Notes: a model not told the origin generated them from the sequence alone. A stretch of 64,000 nt of DNA from Planktothrix serta PCC 8927 (GCF_900010725.2 NZ_LR734844.1:124001-188000), one strand, 5' to 3'; positions 27,805 to 38,983 are shown, numbered from the stretch's first letter. Numbers and translations are program-made.

Positions 27805-30800
27805 TTATTCGTCTTCTTCTTCCACCGAACTACTTAAATCATAAGTCGGTTTAGCGGGGGCAAAGTTATTAGTGGTATAGGTCATGCGGGTTGCCGGAAT
27901 ATCAGCCATTAAGTCTACTTCCACATCTCGACTTCCTCCTTCGTCGGTGGTTTCCACTTTATGTACCGCAATATCCAAACACAAAGATTGCAACTCCCGC
28001 ATCAACACTTTGAAGGATTCCGGTGTCCCTGGACGAGGAATGGTTTTGCCCTTAACAATAGCGTTGAGAGCTTCGTTGCGTCCTTGCATATCGTCGGATT
28101 TAACCGTTAACAACTCCTGCAAAGTATAAGCAGCCCCAAAGGCTTCCAAAGCCCACACCTCCATTTCTCCAAACCGTTGACCCCCTTGTTGCGCTTTCCC
28201 TCCCAAGGGTTGTTGCGTCACCAACGAGTAAGGGCCAGTAGACCGGGCGTGAATTTTATCATCGACTAAGTGAACCAGTTTCAGCATATAGGCAATCCCC
28301 ACCGTCACGGGCTGGTCAAAGGCTTCTCCCGTCCGACCATCATAAACTAAGGTTTTTCCGGGGTAATTTTCATCAAATAACCAATTTTTCTTGACCTTAT
28401 CACGGGCTTCGCGTAATTTCGCATGAACGGTTTCGCGTGACATTTCGGCCCCGTGCATTTCATCAAAGGGAACGACTTTGAACCGTTTTTTCAGGTTTTG
28501 ACCCGCCCACCCTAATAAACATTCAAAGATTTGGCCGACGTTCATCCGACTCGGAACTCCCAAGGGATTTAACACAATATCCACCGGGCGACCATCGGGT
28601 AAATAGGGCATATCTTCGACCGGAAGAATCCGAGATACAATCCCTTTATTTCCGTGTCGTCCCGCCATTTTATCCCCAACTTGGATTTTGCGTTTTTGGG
28701 CGACATACACCCGCACGACCATATTGGCACCGGGAGGTAACTCATCCCCCTGTTCACGGGTAAACACCCGCACATCCACAACCCGACCTTTTTCGCCGTT
28801 GGGAACTCGCAGGGAGTTATCCCGCACATCCCGTGCTTTTTCTCCGAAAATTGCCCGCAGTAATTTTTCTTCAGGAGGTTGGTCAGATTCCCCTTTGGGG
28901 GTGACTTTACCAACTAAAATATCCCCGGACTCTACCCAAGCCCCGACGCGAATAATCCCATTTCCATCGAGTTGACGCAGGGAGTCTTCCCCAACGTTGG
29001 GAATTTCACGGGTAATTTCTTCAGGGCCGAGTTTGGTTTGTCGGGCTTCAATTTCGTATTTTTCAACGTGGATGGAGGTGTAAATATCCTGTTGGACGAG
29101 ACGTTCACTAATTAAAATCGCGTCTTCGTAGTTGTAGCCCTCCCAAGGCATATAAGTCACCAGAATATTATGACCTAAAGCCAGTTCTGCTCCTTCAGTT
29201 GAGGAACCATCGGCTAACACCTGACCCGCTACCACCTGATCTCCTTCATAAACCAAGGGACGCTGGTTTAAACAAGTATCTTGGTTAGAACGTTGATATT
29301 TTTGCAGTTCGTACTCGATATAGCCAGCGTATTTTTGCTTCCATACCGAGGGCTGTTTGGTTTTGAGGTCGAGGTCGTCGTATTCGCGAATCAGGAAACT
29401 TTCTTCGCTGGAATTCGGCTCGGCATCTACCCCCAGGGTTTTGACAATAATCCGAGAGCCGTCAATATAACTGACCTCCCCATCCATACGAGACACAATC
29501 ACCATCCCACTATCACGGGCAGCCTGCGCTTCTAATCCGGTTCCCACTAAGGGCCGTTCAGGGCGTAACAAAGGCACGGCTTGCCGTTGCATATTAGACC
29601 CCATCAAAGCTCGGTTAGCGTCATCGTGTTCGAGGAAGGGAATTAAAGAGGTCGCCACAGATACAATTTGTACCGGAGACACCGCCGCATAGTCTACCTG
29701 CATGGGGGTTGTGGTGGTGAATTCCTGGCGATAGCGCACTGGAACAATTTCCCCTAAAATCGTTCCTTCGGCATCGGTGCTGATATCTCCCGGCGCGACC
29801 CGCAGGTCGTCTTCCTCATCAGCCGTCATGTACACCGCAGGTAAATCCAAGCGGACTTTGCCATTCTCAACTTTATTATAGGGAGTGGCAATAAATCCGT
29901 AGGGGTTGACCCGTGCCAACGTTGCCAAAGAGCCAATTAATCCGGCGTTTGGCCCTTCTGGGGTTTCAATCGGACAAATCCGGCCGTAGTGACTAGGGTG
30001 AATATCTCGCACCGCAAACCCGGCCCGTTCACGGGTTAATCCTCCAGGGCCGAGGGCAGATAAACGGCGTTTGTGGGTCAGTTCCGCTAAGGGATTAGTC
30101 TGATCCATAAACTGCGATAATTGAGAACTACCGAAGAATTCTTTAATGGCGGCAACTAGGGGTTTGGGGTTCACCAAAGACGCGGGAGTTAAAGCATCGG
30201 CATCGCTAACGGTCATCCGTTCTCGGATAATTCGTTCTAGGCGGTTTAAGCCTACCCGAACTTGGTTTTGCAGCAGTTCACCCACCGAACGTACCCGACG
30301 ATTTCCTAAGTGGTCAATATCATCGGTTTCGCCGATATCGTATTCCAGGTTAATTAAATAATCGATAGCCGCCAGAATATCAACGGAAGTTAGAACCCGT
30401 GTGGTATCGGGAATAGTTAGCCGTAGTTTTTTATTGAGTTTATAGCGTCCCACCCGGCCCAAGTCATAGCGTTTGGCATCGAAGAAGCGGTTATTGAGTA
30501 ACTGTTCGCCTCCGGCTACCGTTGGCGGTTCCCCTGGACGGAGTTTGCGGTACAGTTCCATTAAGGCGTCGTCTTCGGTGAATTCTCCTTCCCGTTCAAT
30601 GGTTTTTTCAAAGTATTCGGGATGGCGCAGGGCATCAAAAATTTCGTTATTGGTCAGTCCCAAGGCTTTTAATAAAACTTGGGCAGACAATTTGCGGGTT
30701 TTATCAATTCTCACCCACACTAAGTCATTTTTATCGGTTTCAAATTTTAACCAAGCCCCTCGGTTGGGAATTAAAGACGCGCTATAAGTCCGGCGTCCGT

Positions 30801-31224
30801 TTTTATCAATTTCCGATTTATAATAAACCCCCGGACTTCTAACAATTTGGTTAACAATTACCCGTTCAGCCCCGTTGATGATAAAGGTTCCCCGTTCTGT
30901 CATCAAGGGTAAGTCGCCGATAAAGACTTCTTGTTCTTTAATTTCTCCAGTTTCTTTATTAATTAAACGAGTCGGAACGTACATCTGCACGGCGTAGGTA
31001 CTATCCCGCCGTTTGGCTTCATCGACATCATATTTAGGGCGTTTGAGTTTATAATCTTTGGCTAAAAAATGCAGTTCCAGTTTACCTGTATAGTCGGTAA
31101 TTGGGGAAAAACTTTCTAATTCTTCAATCAGCCCCGCTTCTAAAAACCAACGAAAGCTTGACCGTTGAATTTCAATTAAGTCAGGAAGCAAAAAAGTGGG
31201 CTCGTTGTGGGTTAAATTTGCCAT
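27805..31224 (-). CDS. rpoB: RNA polymerase beta subunit
   Basis: The 1,139-residue beta subunit forms one pincer of the polymerase and most of the rifampicin pocket. The order of landmarks is normal: [20 protein letters not shown] at the start; [20 protein letters not shown]; the rifampicin-region text [20 protein letters not shown] and [25 protein letters not shown]; and the C-terminal [20 protein letters not shown]. Within the rifampicin region the usual sensitive-type residues appear present. Length is typical for cyanobacteria, which lack the large Escherichia coli insertions. It is followed by rpoC1 and preceded by tatD and rpsT on the same strand, a conserved cyanobacterial order. The 232-bp gap upstream, with GTTGACGGTTGATGG-type repeats, probably contains the rpoB promoter. 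Confidence 0.98.
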   Translation of the reverse strand: MANLTHNEPTFLLPDLIEIQRSSFRWFLEAGLIEELESFSPITDYTGKLELHFLAKDYKLKRPKYDVDEAKRRDSTYAVQMYVPTRLINKETGEIKEQEVFIGDLPLMTERGTFIINGAERVIVNQIVRSPGVYYKSEIDKNGRRTYSASLIPNRGAWLKFETDKNDLVWVRIDKTRKLSAQVLLKALGLTNNEIFDALRHPEYFEKTIEREGEFTEDDALMELYRKLRPGEPPTVAGGEQLLNNRFFDAKRYDLGRVGRYKLNKKLRLTIPDTTRVLTSVDILAAIDYLINLEYDIGETDDIDHLGNRRVRSVGELLQNQVRVGLNRLERIIRERMTVSDADALTPASLVNPKPLVAAIKEFFGSSQLSQFMDQTNPLAELTHKRRLSALGPGGLTRERAGFAVRDIHPSHYGRICPIETPEGPNAGLIGSLATLARVNPYGFIATPYNKVENGKVRLDLPAVYMTADEEDDLRVAPGDISTDAEGTILGEIVPVRYRQEFTTTTPMQVDYAAVSPVQIVSVATSLIPFLEHDDANRALMGSNMQRQAVPLLRPERPLVGTGLEAQAARDSGMVIVSRMDGEVSYIDGSRIIVKTLGVDAEPNSSEESFLIREYDDLDLKTKQPSVWKQKYAGYIEYELQKYQRSNQDTCLNQRPLVYEGDQVVAGQVLADGSSTEGAELALGHNILVTYMPWEGYNYEDAILISERLVQQDIYTSIHVEKYEIEARQTKLGPEEITREIPNVGEDSLRQLDGNGIIRVGAWVESGDILVGKVTPKGESDQPPEEKLLRAIFGEKARDVRDNSLRVPNGEKGRVVDVRVFTREQGDELPPGANMVVRVYVAQKRKIQVGDKMAGRHGNKGIVSRILPVEDMPYLPDGRPVDIVLNPLGVPSRMNVGQIFECLLGWAGQNLKKRFKVVPFDEMHGAEMSRETVHAKLREARDKVKKNWLFDENYPGKTLVYDGRTGEAFDQPVTVGIAYMLKLVHLVDDKIHARSTGPYSLVTQQPLGGKAQQGGQRFGEMEVWALEAFGAAYTLQELLTVKSDDMQGRNEALNAIVKGKTIPRPGTPESFKVLMRELQSLCLDIAVHKVETTDEGGSRDVEVDLMADIPATRMTYTTNNFAPAKPTYDLSSSVEEEDE

Positions 31225-31456
31225 TAGTTCTAGGGATATAAAGAATCTCTACAGGTGACGGTTGATGGTTGATTGTTAATCAAAGCCTCTATTTTTCTTC
31301 TGGATTTTGTCTCCTGTCTTCTAATAAGTTTACTAGAATTAATTGTGGCGGCTGGGAAGAGTTTAAGGTCATTTTCTCCTCATAATAATTAAGGTTAGAC
31401 ACTCGAAGCAGAGAAAATTTTTTATCTAAATATTGTTAGCTGTTAACAGTCAACCC

Positions 31457-32260
31457 TCAACTTTCAACTGTTAACAAACCAAACAGTTTACAGGCGTTAT
31501 TAGTGGTTTGTTGACACAGGGTTTCTAGGGGAATCTCCCGAAGTTGAGCAACGGTTTCTGCAACATGGCGCACAAAGGCGGGTTCGTTGCGTTTTCCGCG
31601 TTTGGGAACGGGGGCTAGAAAGGGACAGTCTGTTTCAATTAAAATCCGATCAAAGGGAACTTGACGAGCGCATTCTTGAATCCCAATCGCCTTTTTAAAC
31701 GTCACTGTTCCACTAAAGCTAATATATAACCCTAACGCTAGAAACTGCTGTTGTTCTTCGGGAGTTCCTCCCCAACAGTGCATCACTCCAGAAACTCTCC
31801 CGCGTTGTTGCCAAAATTGCTGTAATAGAGGAATCATTGTTGCTGCTGCATCCCGACAGTGAATAATCACAGGTTTGTTCAGGCGATAGGCAATCTCTAG
31901 CTGCTCGGTGAACGCCTGGATTTGTTGCTCTCGGTTATCGGCTTTGTAGAAATCGAGTCCCATTTCCCCAATTGCAACGACTCTATCATCGGATTGGGCG
32001 AGTTGGGTAATGGTTTCCGCCGAGGTGGAATTCCAGAGCTTGGCATCCAAGGGATGCAACCCAACAGCAAAGCTGAGTTCGGGGACTTGATTGGCAATAT
32101 CCTGTATTTCCGGGAATTCTCCAGGGTGAACACAGGAATGTACCAAATGCACAACTCCTGCGTCTTGCCATCTCTGCCGAATTGCTTCTAAATCGGATGC
32201 CAATTCTTTGAAGTTAATATGGACGTGGGTATCGATCAGTTGCATAGTCTGTCCAGTCAA
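31457..32260 (-). CDS. tatD: TatD-family metal-dependent DNase
   Basis: A TIM-barrel hydrolase of the TatD/YcfH group, which has 3'-5' exonuclease activity on DNA in characterised members. The 267 residues show the metal ligands: HxH in [10 protein letters not shown], Glu in [12 protein letters not shown], His in [10 protein letters not shown], His in GVMHCWGGT, and Asp in [11 protein letters not shown]. The usual RGKRNEP motif after the last site is also there. An ATG five codons in (32245, MQLIDTHVH) is an equally good start and fits the family N-terminus better. It lies 30 bp after rpsT and before rpoB in the same direction. This gene order is common in cyanobacteria and does not imply a role in transcription. 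Confidence 0.93.
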   Translation of the reverse strand: MTGQTMQLIDTHVHINFKELASDLEAIRQRWQDAGVVHLVHSCVHPGEFPEIQDIANQVPELSFAVGLHPLDAKLWNSTSAETITQLAQSDDRVVAIGEMGLDFYKADNREQQIQAFTEQLEIAYRLNKPVIIHCRDAAATMIPLLQQFWQQRGRVSGVMHCWGGTPEEQQQFLALGLYISFSGTVTFKKAIGIQECARQVPFDRILIETDCPFLAPVPKRGKRNEPAFVRHVAETVAQLREIPLETLCQQTTNNACKLFGLLTVES

Positions 32261-32290
32261 ATCAATCAGTGATCACTGATTACTGATCAG

Positions 32291-32629
<339 letters not shown>

Positions 32630-32943
32630 CTAAGTTACAGACCTAATAATATAGCATTTATTTTGTCAAAATCAACTAAACTCCCTATTCACTCACAGGG
32701 AGTATAACAAAAATTCTGGACATTGGCATTTTATTTGAGATTCATCGCTCGGTAGAGCATGGCAATTGAGAATCCACGTTACACTATTATATACAAGAAT
32801 ACGGGTTAGCCTTGTGTTGGCAAGGAAACAAGGGGGATAAATTCTGAACTGTGGTCAGTTTGGCCCAGCCCTTAGAAGCTGAATCCTTGTTGTGTGTTCC
32901 GTATCTCGGCCCTAGTTTCTTAAGGTTGGCACTCCGAATCACC

Positions 32944-34239
32944 ATGCTGCGAATTATTACTCAGTGGGTTGAAGCACAAGCTGAACTGCGACGGATCTCT
33001 GATCGTACCCATGATGACACGATGATCCATAAAGAGGCCACCGTGCGGGAAGTGCTGCAAACGGTACGGCGTCAAGGGGATAAGGCACTCCTGCACTATA
33101 CGGAAGAATTTGATCAACAGACCTTGACATTAGACGAGTTGCGGGTGAGTGGTTCGGAGTTGGACGCAGCTTACCAGCAAGTGTCTAAGGAATTGTTAAA
33201 TGCGATCCAGTTGGCCCACAAACAAATTGAAGCCTTTCACCGCCAACGAATTCCTAAGTCCTGGGTTCAGTTTGGGGATGATGATGTCGTTCTGGGTAAA
33301 CGATTTACTCCCGTTGACCGAGCCGGGTTATATGTACCGGGGGGTAAAGCTTCGTACCCCAGTACGGTTTTGATGAATGCGGTTCCGGCTCAGGTGGCAA
33401 AGGTTCCCCGAATTGTGATGGTGACTCCCCCAGGGCCAGGAGGTAAAATTAACCCGGCGGTTTTAGTCGCGGCTCAGGAAGCCGGGGTTCAGGAGATTTA
33501 TCGAGTCGGTGGGGCGCAAGCGATCGCAGCTTTGGCCTATGGCACAGAAACCCTGCCGAAAGTGGATGTAATTACTGGCCCTGGTAATATATATGTCACC
33601 TTGGCGAAAAAATTAGTTTATGGAACGGTGGGAATTGATTCCCTAGCGGGGCCATCGGAAGTGTTGGTGATTGCTGATGGAGCCGCGAACCCGGTTCATG
33701 TAGCGGCGGATTTATTGGCCCAAGCCGAACATGATACCTTAGCGGCAGCGATATTATTAACAACGGATTCTGCCTTAGCGCGGCAAGTGGTGGCGGAGGT
33801 GGAACGACAGTTAGTTAACCATCCCCGACGGACGTTGACGGAAAAAGCGATCGCCCATTATGGTTTAGTGGTAGTCGTGGAATCCTTGGACGCGGCAGCC
33901 CAGTTGTCTAATGAGTTTGCTCCCGAACACTTGGAGCTAGAGGTGGTTGAACCTTGGGATTTATTAGAGAAAATTCGCCATGCGGGAGCGATCTTTTTAG
34001 GGTGTTCGACGCCGGAAGCCGTTGGAGATTATTTAGCTGGCCCTAATCATACCTTACCGACATCGGGAGCGGCCCGTTATGCGTCGGCGTTAGGGGTAGA
34101 AACGTTTATGAAACACTCCAGTTTAATTCAATATTCTCCGACTGCTTTGCAGAAAGTCGCTAGTGCCATTCAGGTGTTGACAATAGCCGAAGGTCTACCG
34201 TCTCATGGGGACTCGGTACGACTCAGAACCGAACCCTAG
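32944..34239 (+). CDS. hisD: Histidinol dehydrogenase
   Basis: Oxidises L-histidinol to L-histidine with two NAD+, the last step of histidine synthesis, using zinc. I prefer the ATG at 32944 (MLRIITQWVEAQAELRRISD), which matches cyanobacterial HisD; an in-frame GTG at 32851 would add 31 residues unlike the family. The 431 residues carry RAGLYVPGGKASYPSTVLMN, the family signature GPSEVLVIADGAANP, the zinc-ligand stretch LAQAEHDTLAAAILLT, and the catalytic FAPEHLELE with GPNHTLPTSGAARY near the end. There are no other his genes around, as usual in cyanobacteria. A short hairpin with a T-run follows the stop. Confidence 0.94.
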   Translation: MLRIITQWVEAQAELRRISDRTHDDTMIHKEATVREVLQTVRRQGDKALLHYTEEFDQQTLTLDELRVSGSELDAAYQQVSKELLNAIQLAHKQIEAFHRQRIPKSWVQFGDDDVVLGKRFTPVDRAGLYVPGGKASYPSTVLMNAVPAQVAKVPRIVMVTPPGPGGKINPAVLVAAQEAGVQEIYRVGGAQAIAALAYGTETLPKVDVITGPGNIYVTLAKKLVYGTVGIDSLAGPSEVLVIADGAANPVHVAADLLAQAEHDTLAAAILLTTDSALARQVVAEVERQLVNHPRRTLTEKAIAHYGLVVVVESLDAAAQLSNEFAPEHLELEVVEPWDLLEKIRHAGAIFLGCSTPEAVGDYLAGPNHTLPTSGAARYASALGVETFMKHSSLIQYSPTALQKVASAIQVLTIAEGLPSHGDSVRLRTEP

Positions 34240-34243
34240 AACA

Positions 34244-34278
34244 CTAACCTTTCACCCCGGTTAGGTTGGCTGTCTTTT
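34244..34278 (+). terminator. Probable intrinsic terminator of hisD
   Basis: Five bases after the hisD stop, CTAACC (34244-34249) pairs with GGTTAG (34259-34264), with a 9-base loop, and a TTTTT run lies about 10 bases further on (34274-34278). The distance between stem and T-run is longer than ideal, so this is a weak or modified terminator. Confidence 0.4.
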
Positions 34279-34416
34279 TGATCAGGAATTTTGGATCGGA
34301 AACCCATGACTGAGAAGGGGTGAGTGTTAAGTGTAACGTCTTGCCTTTAGAATGGGAGTTTGAGTTCTGTAGATTTCAAGTTCCTGATTTTCCAATTGTT
34401 TAGAGGAGACGTTGCT

Positions 34417-34842
34417 GTGCTGAATACGATTTTAGTTGCTGTGGATGATTCACCGACTGCGAAGTTTGTGATTGAGGCACTGGGTCAACTGCAATTGCAA
34501 CCGACAACAAACGTGATTTTCTCTCATGTTGTTCCGACAGTGGAATCGGATTTTGATCTGGTGGCGGATCGACCTCATCCGGGTACTGATGAATTTTCTT
34601 ACCGTCATCTGGAAAAGCAATTGCGAGTTTACCAGGATCAATTGGATTGTGAAACTGAAATTGAGATTGTAGCAGGTGATCCGGCGGAGGAAATTATTCG
34701 TTTAGCTAATATTTATCAGGCGGATTTAATTATTATTGGCAATCGGGGACTAACGGGAGTGAAGCGAATTTTACAAGGGTCAGTAAGTTCTCAGGTGGTT
34801 TCAGAGGCAAATTGTTCAGTTTTGGTGGTTAAAGAAATCTAA
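34417..34842 (+). CDS. Universal stress protein (UspA family)
   Basis: A single-domain Usp protein of 141 residues. I choose the GTG at 34417 (read as MLNTILVAVDDSPTAKFVIE) because AGAGGAG lies 8 bp upstream and Usp proteins start right at this first strand; a TTG further upstream at 34360 would add an unrelated 19-residue tail. The ATP-binding pattern G-2x-G-9x-G-S is present in GNRGLTGVKRILQGSVSS near the C-terminus, so it is likely an ATP-binding Usp. The middle segment includes EIEIVAGDPAEEIIRLANIY. It stands alone between hisD and tex. A solo end of the MITE at 11.5 kb lies just downstream (about 34880-34897). Confidence 0.88.
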   Translation: MLNTILVAVDDSPTAKFVIEALGQLQLQPTTNVIFSHVVPTVESDFDLVADRPHPGTDEFSYRHLEKQLRVYQDQLDCETEIEIVAGDPAEEIIRLANIYQADLIIIGNRGLTGVKRILQGSVSSQVVSEANCSVLVVKEI

Positions 34843-34962
34843 AGTTAGAAAAGACTTTAAACAATTATCCCAACAACTCAAATAGGATTGCTATATTAAC
34901 TTTAAAAAAAAGGAATATGGTATAATTAAAGCTGGATAAAGCCACTGTTGATTTTGAATCCC

Positions 34963-37113
34963 ATGCTCAATATTCCCAAAATCCTCGCACAAGAACTGTC
35001 TCTTAGACCCTTTCAAGTGGAAAACGCGCTACAATTGTTTTCTGAGGGTGCAACGATTCCTTTTGTGGCGCGGTATCGGAAAGAACTCACAGGTTCTTTG
35101 GATGAAATTCAACTGCGGGATCTCTCAGAACGTTATACCTATTTAACGGAATTAGAAGACCGGAAAAAAAGTATTTTAGAAGCGATCGCCTCCCAAGATA
35201 AACTAACTGATGAACTGCGAGATAAAATTGAAACTTGTTTACAAAAAACGGAATTAGAAGATTTATATTTACCCTATAAACCCAAACGAAGAACTCGCGC
35301 CACCGTTGCTAAAGAAAAAGGATTAGAACCTTTAGCTGAATTTATTGCTAATTTTAATCAACCCAATTCTCCAACCGTTGCGTTAGAACTGGAAGCCGAG
35401 AAATATATTTCTGAAGAAAAAGGCGTTAAAACCGTTGAAGATGCTTTAAATGGAGCTTCTGATATTTTAGCAGAAATCGTGTCAGAAAAAGCAAATTTAC
35501 GAGCCTATTTGAGAGAATATTTAATGAATAATGGGGTATTTTCATCCTTAGTAAAAGAGGATTACCCCGAAGGAACAACTAAATTTGAAATGTACCGCCA
35601 ATATCGAGAAAATGTACAGGATATTAAACCCCATAATTTGTTAGCGTTATTTCGCGGAGAAACAGAAGGAATCTTAAAAGTTGAAATTGAATTTGATCAG
35701 GATTTTGTTCTTTCTTATTTAGAATCTCAGGAAATTAAAACCAAAAATTCAGTTATTAGAAAATTTTATCAACCGATGTTAAAAGATGCCTTTAATCGGT
35801 TAATGAAAACTTCGTTAATGAGTGAAGTTAGAAGCGATCGCAAAGCCTACGCCGATTTAGAATCAATTAAAACCTTTGAAGCCAATTTAAGAGAATTATT
35901 ACTCGCCTCACCTGCGGGAATGAAACCCACATTAGCCATTGACCCAGGGTTTAGAACCGGATGCAAAGTTTCAGTTTTATCCGAAACGGGAAAATTCTGT
36001 GAATATCATACTATTTTTCCCTATCAAGCAGAAGGTCAACGTCAAGATGCTGCGAAAAAGATTAAACAATTAATCGATAAATATAAAATAGAATTAATTG
36101 CTATTGGAAACGGAACCGCCGGACGAGAAACCGATGAATTTATAACAGAAATTATTGCTAAATTAGACCGGAAACCGATAAAAGTTATGGTAAATGAATC
36201 CGGTGCATCGATTTATTCGGCGAGTGACGTGGCGCGACAAGAATTCCCCGATTTAGACTTAACGGTGCGGGGTGCGATTAGTATCGGACGACGGTTACAA
36301 GATCCCTTAGCAGAATTGGTTAAAATTGACCCGAAATCTATAGGAGTTGGACAATATCAACATGATGTCGATCAAAAATTATTGAAGAAAAAACTCGATG
36401 ATACCGTCGAAAGTTGCGTTAACTATGTGGGAGTGGAATTAAATACCGCCTCCAAAGAATTATTAACCTTTGTATCAGGAATTACGCCAGCAGTGGCTCA
36501 GAATATTGTTAATTATCGCAATGAAAATGGAGCTTTTAAAACCCGAAAAGAATTGTTAAAAGTAGCAAAATTAGGCCCTAAAGCCTTTCAACAGGCGGCA
36601 GGATTTTTAAGAATTCGAGGAGCGGTTAACCCTTTAGATAATACCGCCGTGCACCCGGAAAGTTATAAGGTGGTGGAAGTTATGGCGAAGGATTTAGGGG
36701 TTTCCTTAAATAATATTAGCCAATTTAAGGATAAAATTAAATCTGTTAAACTGGATAAATATGTTACTGACACCATTGGAATTCCGACCTTAAAAGACAT
36801 TATTAATGAACTTGAAAAACCTGGACGAGATCCCCGTGCGGAGTTCAAATATGCCACGTTTAAAGAAGGAATTAAAGAAATATCAGATTTAAAAATAGGA
36901 ATGGAATTAGAAGGAAGTGTGACGAATGTAGTTGCTTTTGGTGCATTTGTTGATATTGGAGTTCATCAAGATGGGTTAGTTCATATTTCCCAAATCGCGG
37001 ATCAATTTGTTGATGACCCAAATAAATTTGTTAAAGTGGGTCAAGTGGTGAAAGTACGGGTAATGGAAATTAACGAGAAGTTAAAACGGATTAGTTTAAC
37101 AATGAAATTGTAG
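34963..37113 (+). CDS. tex: Tex-family S1 RNA-binding transcription accessory protein
   Basis: Tex binds nucleic acid and associates with transcription complexes; the exact job is not settled. The 716 residues from the ATG at 34963 (MLNIPKILAQELSLRPFQVE) have the full domain order. The N-terminal helical Tex domain includes GATIPFVARYRKELTGSLDE. A YqgF-like RNase H fold (LAIDPGFRTGCKVSVL, IAIGNGTAGRETDEFI) starts near residue 330. HhH motifs follow (VGVELNTASKELLTFVSGIT), and a C-terminal S1 domain begins near residue 645 (LEGSVTNVVAFGAFVDIGVH, QDGLVHISQIAD). A TTG five codons earlier is in frame but there is no good Shine-Dalgarno for either start. It forms a single-gene unit. Confidence 0.93.
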   Translation: MLNIPKILAQELSLRPFQVENALQLFSEGATIPFVARYRKELTGSLDEIQLRDLSERYTYLTELEDRKKSILEAIASQDKLTDELRDKIETCLQKTELEDLYLPYKPKRRTRATVAKEKGLEPLAEFIANFNQPNSPTVALELEAEKYISEEKGVKTVEDALNGASDILAEIVSEKANLRAYLREYLMNNGVFSSLVKEDYPEGTTKFEMYRQYRENVQDIKPHNLLALFRGETEGILKVEIEFDQDFVLSYLESQEIKTKNSVIRKFYQPMLKDAFNRLMKTSLMSEVRSDRKAYADLESIKTFEANLRELLLASPAGMKPTLAIDPGFRTGCKVSVLSETGKFCEYHTIFPYQAEGQRQDAAKKIKQLIDKYKIELIAIGNGTAGRETDEFITEIIAKLDRKPIKVMVNESGASIYSASDVARQEFPDLDLTVRGAISIGRRLQDPLAELVKIDPKSIGVGQYQHDVDQKLLKKKLDDTVESCVNYVGVELNTASKELLTFVSGITPAVAQNIVNYRNENGAFKTRKELLKVAKLGPKAFQQAAGFLRIRGAVNPLDNTAVHPESYKVVEVMAKDLGVSLNNISQFKDKIKSVKLDKYVTDTIGIPTLKDIINELEKPGRDPRAEFKYATFKEGIKEISDLKIGMELEGSVTNVVAFGAFVDIGVHQDGLVHISQIADQFVDDPNKFVKVGQVVKVRVMEINEKLKRISLTMKL

Positions 37114-37263
37114 GGAATACTGATGTTTTTAATCATGTGATCGGCTTAATTTCTTGCTATAATAACCTCCAAAGGTTAACAACACTCGAAAAACATCTAT
37201 AGCAATCCCAAATAGGTTGTAATAATTTACAACTGATATGAAACAGCCAAAGGAGAAATAAAA

Positions 37264-38358
37264 ATGCCTTCTCTCGAAGAAATAATAGATAAAAGAATTG
37301 GAGAAGTTCAAACTGATAGTTTAGATCTCAGTTTTGGTGAGTTGGTTAATCTTTACTCAGCATCGCCTCAAGAGCTTGTTATTCAGCCGGAATATCAACG
37401 TCTTTTTCGTTGGTCAGATGACAAAAAATCACGATTGATAGAATCAATTCTTCTCAAACTCCCGATTCCTCAAATTTTTGTTATGGAAAGAGAGAAGAGT
37501 GTCTTAGAATTAATTGATGGTTTACAACGATTGGTTTCTGTCATTCAATTTATAAATTCTTCGGTATTAGGTTTAGAACCTCTAGTCCTTCAGGGATGTG
37601 ATTTAATTCAGGAATTAAACGGTCAAACATTTGAAGACTTGCCCTTAAGACTCAAGTTAACCATTAAACGCTCATCCATCAGAACAGTTATTATTAAACG
37701 TCCCAGCCAATCTACTTTAAGGTATGCGATGTTTAAACGTTTAAATACAGGAGGGGAAAACTTAGATTCTCAAGAAATTCGCAACTGTTCAGCCAGAATG
37801 GTTGGAGAAGAAGGAATTCGTTTCTGTGAGTTTATTCAGAAATGTGCTTCTTATCCAGCCTTTATCAATTGCATAGAACCTTTAGCCCAAGTAGAAAAAG
37901 ACAAAAAAGGAGATGAAGAATTAGTTTTAAGATTTTTTGCTGCTAAAAATGCTCAAAATCTATTTAAAGGAAGTGTACAAGATTGGCTGACTAATTATAT
38001 GGAAAAAGTATTGTTAAAAGAAATTGATTTTAATTATCAGGTAGAACAAGATCAATTTAATCAGCTATTTGCTTTTTTAAGTAACACATTAGGTGAAGGA
38101 ACATTTGTAAAGTATAGAGGAGAAAAACCTATAGGGGGTCTAGCTCCTGCATATTATGAAGCTATTACTGTTGGAACATTGAATGCGCTGGATCAAATCC
38201 GTAATCTTCCAATTGATCACATTAAAAATAAGATTATCCAAACGGTTCAAACTGAAGAATTTAGACAAAATACAGGTTCGGGAGCCAACAAACGGGAAAA
38301 GTTAGAAGGCAGAATTAAAGTTATTGAAAATGCACTTTTAAAATTAAGCAATGAGTAA
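37264..38358 (+). CDS. DUF262 (ParB/GmrS-like nuclease fold) protein
   Basis: A 364-residue DUF262 protein. The domain is related to ParB nucleases/CTPases and to the GmrS half of the modification-dependent GmrSD enzymes. Seen: the conserved strand VIQPEYQRLFRWSDDKKSRL (about residues 38-57), LPIPQIFVME, then the signature VLELIDGLQRLVSVIQFIN (DGQQR-type motif with L in place of the first Q), and MFKRLNTGGENLDSQEIRNC near residue 155-175, also a hallmark. The C-terminal 150 residues are helical and have no DUF1524 HNH motif that I can see, so it is not a fused GmrSD. AAGGAG lies 8 bp before the ATG. It overlaps the downstream HEPN gene by 8 bp (ATGAGTAA), so the products are probably made together. 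A solo MITE end lies just upstream (37200-37221). Confidence 0.8.
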   Translation: MPSLEEIIDKRIGEVQTDSLDLSFGELVNLYSASPQELVIQPEYQRLFRWSDDKKSRLIESILLKLPIPQIFVMEREKSVLELIDGLQRLVSVIQFINSSVLGLEPLVLQGCDLIQELNGQTFEDLPLRLKLTIKRSSIRTVIIKRPSQSTLRYAMFKRLNTGGENLDSQEIRNCSARMVGEEGIRFCEFIQKCASYPAFINCIEPLAQVEKDKKGDEELVLRFFAAKNAQNLFKGSVQDWLTNYMEKVLLKEIDFNYQVEQDQFNQLFAFLSNTLGEGTFVKYRGEKPIGGLAPAYYEAITVGTLNALDQIRNLPIDHIKNKIIQTVQTEEFRQNTGSGANKREKLEGRIKVIENALLKLSNE

Positions 38359-38983
38359 CTGGTTAAAAAGATTAGAAGAAGATTTAAACTGGAGAGAGAC
38401 AGAGCTAGGGATTTTAAAGCAGCAAGCTCGTTTAGCCTCCAAAGACTCGGATCGATATCGAGTTCTTCTGCGTGCATTATTGGCGATGCTCTATGCTCAC
38501 TATGAGGGATTTTGCAAATTTGCTTGGGATCTTTATTTAGAAGAATTACAGAAATTAGGAATTAAGAGAAAAGATTGTAGAGAAGAAATCGCTAAACTAT
38601 CGTTACAAAAATATCTTAATAGCTTTAAATGGGACTTAAGTATAGATAGCTTTTGGGAATTCGGGCAAACGGGGTTTCAAAAAATGTTAGAAGAAAATTT
38701 AGATTTTTCAACAAAACTTGATACAGAATCAAATCTTTATCCAAATTTATTAAAGAAAAACTCTATTCAGGTTTGTTTAAATTACCAATTAGTTGAAAAA
38801 TATGAAATAGAGTTGAAAACTTTGGTAAAAAGGCGGAATGAAATTGCTCATGGGAAACAGATGGTGATCAAAGACTTGCAAGAATATCAAAAATATGAAG
38901 ATGCTGCAATAGAAGTTATGCACGAATTAGCAATCTCTATCGTTGATTGTTTGGATAATAAGTCATATCTGAAAAATCCCTAA
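38351..38983 (+). CDS. MAE_28990-type HEPN-domain protein (candidate RNase effector)
   Basis: A 210-residue helical protein. HEPN domains in toxin-antitoxin and defence systems are usually metal-independent RNases with an R-x4-6-H active site. Here RRNEIAHGK near residue 163 supplies that motif: the second arginine and the histidine are separated by four residues (NEIA). The N-terminal half (RVLLRALLAMLYAHYEGFCK) matches the MAE_28990/MAE_18760-like family known from cyanobacteria. The gene starts inside the stop region of the DUF262 gene (8-bp overlap) and so is translationally coupled to it. I infer a two-gene module in which the DUF262 protein acts as sensor or antitoxin and the HEPN protein as effector. 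Nothing in the window shows which phage or stress it answers. Confidence 0.75.
   Translation: MSNWLKRLEEDLNWRETELGILKQQARLASKDSDRYRVLLRALLAMLYAHYEGFCKFAWDLYLEELQKLGIKRKDCREEIAKLSLQKYLNSFKWDLSIDSFWEFGQTGFQKMLEENLDFSTKLDTESNLYPNLLKKNSIQVCLNYQLVEKYEIELKTLVKRRNEIAHGKQMVIKDLQEYQKYEDAAIEVMHELAISIVDCLDNKSYLKNP

Noticed and set aside
32851-32943. N-terminal extension of HisD from the GTG at 32851
   Set aside because: The added 31 residues do not resemble HisD, while the ATG at 32944 gives the family N-terminus.
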